Of a DNA stretch of 9,401 nt, positions 5,871 through 9,401 are shown in pieces. How positions within the stretch are numbered: the stretch's first letter is position 1; each line of letters begins with the position of its first letter. The stretch is from Bacteroidetes bacterium 4572_114 (GTDB lineage Bacteria > Bacteroidota > Bacteroidia > Bacteroidales > 4484-276). The notes below the pieces were generated by a model. It had not been told where the DNA came from and searched no databases. It worked only from the letters and a program-made list of their open reading frames with translations. The DNA lies in contig NIVA01000040.1 in the NCBI GenBank assembly GCA_002254335.1, forward strand, positions 1 through 9,401. The letters run 5' to 3'. A program made the translations under genes and the position numbers.

Positions 5871-5880
5871 CGGTGCACCA
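5871..5880. promoter_or_regulatory. GGTGCACC palindrome between divergent promoters (candidate operator)
   Basis: CGGTGCACCA contains the perfect 8-base palindrome GGTGCACC (5872-5879). It lies between the two -7 boxes of the divergent threonine-pathway genes, 24 bases upstream of the kbl box. The same ten bases occur in inverted orientation at 7590-7599 at the next promoter. A shared regulator site is possible; no known regulator is assigned. Confidence 0.3.
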
Positions 5881-5903
5881 CAATTTTTACAAAAAGATTA
5901 CAT

Positions 5904-5911
5904 TATATTTG
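5904..5911 (+). promoter_or_regulatory. -7 box for kbl
   Basis: TATATTTG fully matches TAnnTTTG and lies 60 bases before the kbl start. A T-run at 5884-5888 is the only -33 candidate. The predicted leader contains CTGTT/AACAG (5916-5935 region), a weak hairpin. Confidence 0.5.
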
Positions 5912-5971
5912 CCGGCTGTTAGCGAAAAAACAGTTAACCTGATTAATTCACACAATAAAACTAAATAAAAC

Positions 5972-7162
5972 ATGTACGGTAAATTACAAGAACATCTTCA
6001 AAAAGAGCTTGCCGATATTAGGGAAGCCGGCTTGTACAAAAATGAACGCATTATCACCTCGCCCCAAAAAGCAGATATTTCTGTTAGCACCGGGGAGAAA
6101 GTATTAAACTTTTGTGCCAACAATTACCTGGGCCTGTCCAATCACCCAAAGCTGGTCGAAGCTGCAAAGCAAGGCCTGGATACTCATGGCTATGGTATGT
6201 CATCAGTCCGCTTTATTTGTGGCACACAGGATTTGCATAAAACCCTGGAGGCAAAAATTGCTGAGTTTTTCGGCACCGAAGACACCATTCTTTATGCTGC
6301 TTGTTTTGATGCAAACGGTGGGGTATTCGAACCTTTGCTTACTGCTGAAGATGCCATCATTTCCGATTCGCTAAACCATGCCTCCATTATCGACGGGGTG
6401 CGTTTATGCAAAGCACAGCGCTACCGGTATAATAATGCCGATATGGCCGACCTGGAAGAAAAACTTAAAGAAGCACAGGCACAGCGTTTCAGGATTATTG
6501 TTACCGACGGCGTGTTTTCGATGGACGGCAACGTGGCCCCGATGGACAAAATTAATGAACTGGCAAAAAAATATGATGCTTTGGTTATGGTCGACGAATG
6601 CCACTCGGCAGGGGTTGTTGGCAAAACCGGCCGCGGTGTAACCGAATTGTTTGACATCAGGGGCGAAATCGACATCATCACCGGTACCCTCGGAAAAGCA
6701 TTTGGTGGTGCCATTGGCGGGTTTACCACAGGCCGCAAGGAGATCATCGAAATCCTGCGCCAGCGTTCACGCCCGTATTTGTTTTCAAACTCAATCCCCC
6801 CATTGGTTGCAAACGCCGGTATCGCCATGTTCGACATGATGGCCAAAACTTCTGAACTACAAGACAAACTACACTGGAATACCGGTTACTTCATGGAAAA
6901 AATGAAAGCTGCCGGATTCGATATCAAACCATCCAAATCAGCAATTTGCGCCGTTATGTTGTACGATGCAAAACTTTCGCAGGATATGGCGGCCAAACTC
7001 CTGGATGAAGGCATTTATGTTATTGGCTTCTACTATCCGGTTGTCCCCAAAGGACAAGCCCGCATCCGTGTACAGCTTTCTGCCGGCCACGAAAAAGAGC
7101 ACCTCGATAAATGCGTTGCTGCCTTCACAAAAGTAGGCAAGGAATTGGGCGTGGTGAAATAA
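5972..7162 (+). CDS. kbl: 2-amino-3-ketobutyrate CoA ligase (glycine C-acetyltransferase)
   Basis: Kbl is a cytosolic PLP enzyme that cleaves 2-amino-3-oxobutyrate with CoA into glycine and acetyl-CoA, completing threonine breakdown begun by the divergent dehydrogenase. The 396-residue length is close to E. coli Kbl (398). Motifs of the alpha-oxoamine synthase family are all present: NFCANNYLGLSNHP (residues 46-59); GYGMSSVRFICGTQDLHKTLE (73-93) with the family-typical His; SLNHASIIDG (133-142) with the PLP-stacking His; DGVFSMDGNVAP (179-190); VDECHSAG (207-214), where the Asp contacts the pyridine nitrogen; and TGTLGKAFGGAIGG (237-250) with PLP Lys at 242. RIRVQLSAGH (364-373) contains the expected carboxylate-binding Arg. 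The CANNYLG and CGTQDLH wording favours Kbl over the homologues BioF, HemA and serine palmitoyltransferase. No Shine-Dalgarno site; leader AAACTAAATAAAAC. A strong terminator follows. Confidence 0.96.
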   Translation: MYGKLQEHLQKELADIREAGLYKNERIITSPQKADISVSTGEKVLNFCANNYLGLSNHPKLVEAAKQGLDTHGYGMSSVRFICGTQDLHKTLEAKIAEFFGTEDTILYAACFDANGGVFEPLLTAEDAIISDSLNHASIIDGVRLCKAQRYRYNNADMADLEEKLKEAQAQRFRIIVTDGVFSMDGNVAPMDKINELAKKYDALVMVDECHSAGVVGKTGRGVTELFDIRGEIDIITGTLGKAFGGAIGGFTTGRKEIIEILRQRSRPYLFSNSIPPLVANAGIAMFDMMAKTSELQDKLHWNTGYFMEKMKAAGFDIKPSKSAICAVMLYDAKLSQDMAAKLLDEGIYVIGFYYPVVPKGQARIRVQLSAGHEKEHLDKCVAAFTKVGKELGVVK

Positions 7163-7181
7163 TCATTCAAAAAAAAATCGT

Positions 7182-7213
7182 TGAAACCATTGAGGGGAAA
7201 CCTCCCGGTTTCA
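7182..7213 (+). other. Hairpin immediately downstream of kbl
   Basis: TGAAACC (7182-7188) pairs with GGTTTCA (7207-7213), and inside it GAGG (7192-7195) pairs with CCTC (7201-7204) around GGAAA. It lies 20 bases after the kbl stop and just before the main terminator, so it may protect the mRNA 3' end or act as a first terminator. The arm GGTTTCA is identical to the heptamer unit at 3175. Confidence 0.6.
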
Positions 7214-7224
7214 CACGAATTGTT

Positions 7225-7257
7225 AAAGGCCGTAAAATTACTTTACGGCCTTTTTTT
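7225..7257 (+). terminator. Strong rho-independent terminator after kbl
   Basis: A perfect 12-bp stem, AAAGGCCGTAAA (7225-7236) with TTTACGGCCTTT (7242-7253), has an ATTAC loop and runs into seven Ts (7251-7257). It is the clearest terminator in the window and makes kbl the last gene of its transcript. Confidence 0.93.
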
Positions 7258-7280
7258 CATATAAGCAACTACATTAATTT

Positions 7281-7378
7281 GAAAAAACTGACGCAGGTTT
7301 ACACAGATACAACGAATTAAAAATCCATTCGACCAGCGAAAATCCGCGTCTGAAAATATCGTTAACATGTTGGCATTA
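7281..7378 (+). repeat. Dispersed ~98-nt structured repeat, copy B
   Basis: This is the second copy of the repeat at 1341-1438: same strand, no gaps, seven substitutions. The core GACCAGCGAA and the following 25 bases (to 7365) are unchanged, whereas the substitutions in the 7305-7330 part weaken the internal hairpin (AACGAATT faces AATCCATT), so that stem is not conserved by compensation. It sits 24 bases after the kbl terminator and about 255 bases before the lipoprotein gene, outside any ORF I would accept. Flanking sequence differs from copy A, which marks the ends of the element to within a few bases on the left; on the right the match fades over about 12 bases. Confidence 0.8.
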
Positions 7379-7583
7379 CGTACTTTTTAAAAGACCATCC
7401 TCATCAACACGCATCAAAATATGGAATGGATTCTAAATATTAGAACTTAATGGCTTTTTCAATCACAGATAAAACCCTTATGGTTAAGCAATTAGAAACC
7501 TGTTGACAAGATGGCTTTTTTTGGAATAATACTTGGTTATACAGATAAAACATGAAAAACACCTAATTTGTAAATCTTATTAG
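7379..7583. other. Non-coding region before the lipoprotein gene, with short direct repeats
   Basis: No supportable gene. Two short motifs each occur twice in direct orientation: TGGCTTTTT (7451-7459 and 7512-7520) and ACAGATAAAAC (7465-7475 and 7541-7551). TTCTAA/TTAGAA (7431-7445) is a small A/T palindrome. The repeats may be remains of a duplication; regulatory meaning is not shown. Confidence 0.45.
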
Positions 7584-7591
7584 TAACTTTG
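7584..7591 (+). promoter_or_regulatory. -7 box for the LruC lipoprotein gene, overlapping a GGTGCACC palindrome
   Basis: TAACTTTG is a full TAnnTTTG match, 41 bases before the start codon. A TTTG at 7567-7570 is present, but the 13-base spacer is shorter than usual. The last base of the box is the first base of the palindrome GGTGCACC (7591-7598), so a protein bound there would cover the likely transcription start. Confidence 0.5.
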
Positions 7592-7632
7592 GTGCACCGT
7601 ATTAATAAATCAATAAATAAATAATAGTTATT

Positions 7633-9401
7633 ATGAAAAAATTAAAATTGTTCTCCATCGTGGCAACACTTGTTGTTTTAGTAGTTTTTGCAGCTTGCAA
7701 AAAAGATGATCCTGAACCCTCAAATTCACCGGAAGGCTCCGGGTTAGACGTTAGCCCAACTTTTGACTGGGAAATGTCGGATAAAGTTTCCTTTGAAATT
7801 TCAAATGCAAAAAACCAGGTAATCGAAATAACATCCGCCGATGGAAATTTGGTATATCATAAGGGCTATTCGTCCGGGGATCAATATTTTTGTTCAGTTT
7901 CCATGGCAAAAATCATCCCTCAACTTAAAATTAACAATGTTTTAGTTGAGATTAATTCGGACAATATACAATATACAATACCGATGTTAAAATCCATAAA
8001 TGCCGATACTTACGCTATATGTCTTGATGGCCAGGTTGATTATGTAGATGTGGAAAACGGGATGGTAACAGATTACCCATTTACGATGAGCGCATGGTTT
8101 AAGGCCGAGGAAGACCTGGTTGGAAGCGATGATATGGTTGTTTTAAGTGTGGCAAACACAAGTTCTAAAAGTAAGTATTACGGTATTTTTTTAGAATTTG
8201 GCGAAGAACCAAATATACCTATGGGAACAATTGCATTGCGTGCCACAAGGGGTGCCTACAGGAGTTTGTACAGCAACGTTGTTTACGAGCCCGGGGAATG
8301 GTACCATGTGGCTGCGGTATTTGAATCGTCAACAAGCAGGAAATTATATATTAATGGCGAACTGGCCGGTACCGACAATAGAACTTGCATTTTTAATAGT
8401 GATATGGATGCTTTTGAATTTGGCAGATGGGCCGACAAAACACCAAAATCATACTTGCACGGCAGTATTGATGAAGTACGGTTTTGGAACACTGTAAGGA
8501 CCCAACCGGAGATACTGGCCCAAATGAACGAACCCCTTACAGGAAACGAGCCGGGCCTGATTGGCTATTGGCCTTGTGACGAAGGTTCGGGGGCAACAAC
8601 GGCAGACCTGACCGGAAACGGAAACCCGGGGACGCTTATGGAAAATTCAAATTGGTGTGTGCCATTACCGGGAGATGATGCAGATGGTGATGGGATTCCT
8701 GATGACCAGGACGATTACCCGGCAGACCCTGACCGCGCCTTTAATAACTATTGGCCGGCCAGCCAGTCAACATGGGCCTTTGAAGATTTATGGCCTGATA
8801 TGGGCGATTATGATATGAACGACCTGGTTATGGGTTATCAATTCCAAACTGTTACAAATGCAGAAAACAAGGTTGTGGAATCATTCGGCGATTTCAGCCT
8901 TATGGCCGTGGGGGCCGGTAAAACAAATGGGTTTGCCTTTTGCCTCCCCGAGGCACAATATTCAAAAGGAGAGGTTATTGTTTCGGGATATCATGTAGGT
9001 GGCCAAGGTATTGTTACCATTGATGCCGATGGTTTTGAAAGTGGGACAGATGTTTTTACCGTTATCGTATATGACCTTATTCCATATATTGACAATACCA
9101 GGCCGGGCAACCCTTATAACCAACCTTTGGAAACCCAAATATATTTTGAACTTGATGAAAGTGTCCGTGGCATAAGTTATGAAATTGACGACATGGGATT
9201 CGAGGGCGTAAACCCCTTCATTTATTTTGACAAGGACAGGACACACGAAATCCATTTCGCCAACATGCCGCCAACCAACAAAATGAATATGTCACTTTTC
9301 GGGACCGGGGATGATGCTTCAGACCCACAAAATAATATTTATTATAAAACCACAGGAAATTTAATCTGGGGGTTTAACGTACCTGCCGATTTTGAATACC
9401 C
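7633..9401 (+). CDS. Surface lipoprotein with LamG-like and LruC domains (3' end cut off)
   Basis: The frame stays open for 589 codons from the ATG at 7633 to the window edge, so the C-terminus is missing. Residues 1-21 are a lipoprotein signal peptide with a lipobox ending FAA-C22; the following K-K-D-D-P-E resembles the charged export signal that sends Bacteroidota lipoproteins to the cell surface. After a ~105-residue region I do not recognise, a LamG/concanavalin-like domain spans about 131-341 (LDGQVDYVD, EWYHVAAVFE, LYINGELAG, GSIDEVRFWN, GYWPCDEGSG). An Asp-rich, thrombospondin-3-like Ca-binding segment follows (DADGDGIPDDQDDYP, 349-363). From about residue 373 the LruC domain begins, with its hallmark FEDLWPDMGDYDMNDLV (383-399). 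LruC-domain proteins are outer-surface proteins of mostly unknown role; binding of glycans or adhesion is an inference from LamG. It has its own promoter, and no partner gene is visible. Confidence 0.9.
   Translation, partial: MKKLKLFSIVATLVVLVVFAACKKDDPEPSNSPEGSGLDVSPTFDWEMSDKVSFEISNAKNQVIEITSADGNLVYHKGYSSGDQYFCSVSMAKIIPQLKINNVLVEINSDNIQYTIPMLKSINADTYAICLDGQVDYVDVENGMVTDYPFTMSAWFKAEEDLVGSDDMVVLSVANTSSKSKYYGIFLEFGEEPNIPMGTIALRATRGAYRSLYSNVVYEPGEWYHVAAVFESSTSRKLYINGELAGTDNRTCIFNSDMDAFEFGRWADKTPKSYLHGSIDEVRFWNTVRTQPEILAQMNEPLTGNEPGLIGYWPCDEGSGATTADLTGNGNPGTLMENSNWCVPLPGDDADGDGIPDDQDDYPADPDRAFNNYWPASQSTWAFEDLWPDMGDYDMNDLVMGYQFQTVTNAENKVVESFGDFSLMAVGAGKTNGFAFCLPEAQYSKGEVIVSGYHVGGQGIVTIDADGFESGTDVFTVIVYDLIPYIDNTRPGNPYNQPLETQIYFELDESVRGISYEIDDMGFEGVNPFIYFDKDRTHEIHFANMPPTNKMNMSLFGTGDDASDPQNNIYYKTTGNLIWGFNVPADFEY

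Noticed and set aside
5776..5971. Glycine or amino-acid riboswitch in the divergent leader
   Set aside because: The leaders are short and A/T-rich, and I see no conserved aptamer core; only a weak hairpin precedes kbl.
6421..6867. Minus-strand 148-codon open frame inside kbl
   Set aside because: It lies wholly antisense to the strongly supported kbl coding sequence, has a Ser/Pro-rich composition typical of antisense frames, and shows no motif.
7111..7320. Plus-strand 69-codon open frame overlapping the kbl end
   Set aside because: It starts within kbl and reads through both hairpins, the terminator and into the dispersed repeat, so it is not a credible gene.

Overview
The window looks like chromosomal DNA of a member of the Bacteroidota, perhaps a marine or environmental Bacteroidales/Marinilabiliales-type lineage; the lower rank is a guess. 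Reasons: start codons sit behind A/T-rich leaders without Shine-Dalgarno sites; sequences matching the Bacteroidota -7 box TAnnTTTG stand before most genes; a lipoprotein carries C-K-K-D-D after the lipobox; and the gene content is typical of the phylum (bacterial GH3 protein, SDR-type threonine dehydrogenase, LruC-domain surface protein). Most of the window is ordinary housekeeping and accessory content. I saw no phage, plasmid, CRISPR, toxin-antitoxin or secondary-metabolite locus, and no tRNA or rRNA gene.

Layout. 1-164 (-): 5' end of a secreted protein, possibly an M1-type metallopeptidase. 338-371: perfect inverted repeat, the likely ispE terminator. 383-1195 (-): ispE of the MEP isoprenoid pathway. 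1196-1657: divergent intergenic region holding copy A of a ~98-nt structured dispersed repeat. 1658-3175 (+): GH3-family acyl-adenylating enzyme. 3175-3769: repeat-rich, apparently non-coding region with GGTTTCA-type heptamer arrays, a multi-stem inverted repeat and a strong hairpin. 3770-4384 (+): deoxynucleoside kinase. 4385-4812: non-coding, ending in two terminator hairpins. 4813-5775 (-) and 5972-7162 (+): a divergent pair, SDR L-threonine 3-dehydrogenase and 2-amino-3-ketobutyrate CoA ligase (kbl). 7182-7257: hairpin plus strong terminator. 7281-7378: copy B of the dispersed repeat. 7633-9401 (+, cut by the window edge): surface lipoprotein with a LamG/ConA-like domain, a Ca-binding-type Asp-rich segment and the start of an LruC domain.

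How genes work together. The one clear functional pair is the dehydrogenase with kbl: threonine is oxidised to 2-amino-3-oxobutyrate, which Kbl splits with CoA into glycine and acetyl-CoA. They share a 196-bp divergent promoter region with a perfect -7 box in each direction and a GGTGCACC palindrome. The same 10 bp, inverted, overlaps the promoter of the downstream lipoprotein gene. The other genes look like separate transcription units.

The least explained material is non-coding: the 98-nt repeat pair (91/98 identical) and the composite repeat region between the GH3 and kinase genes.
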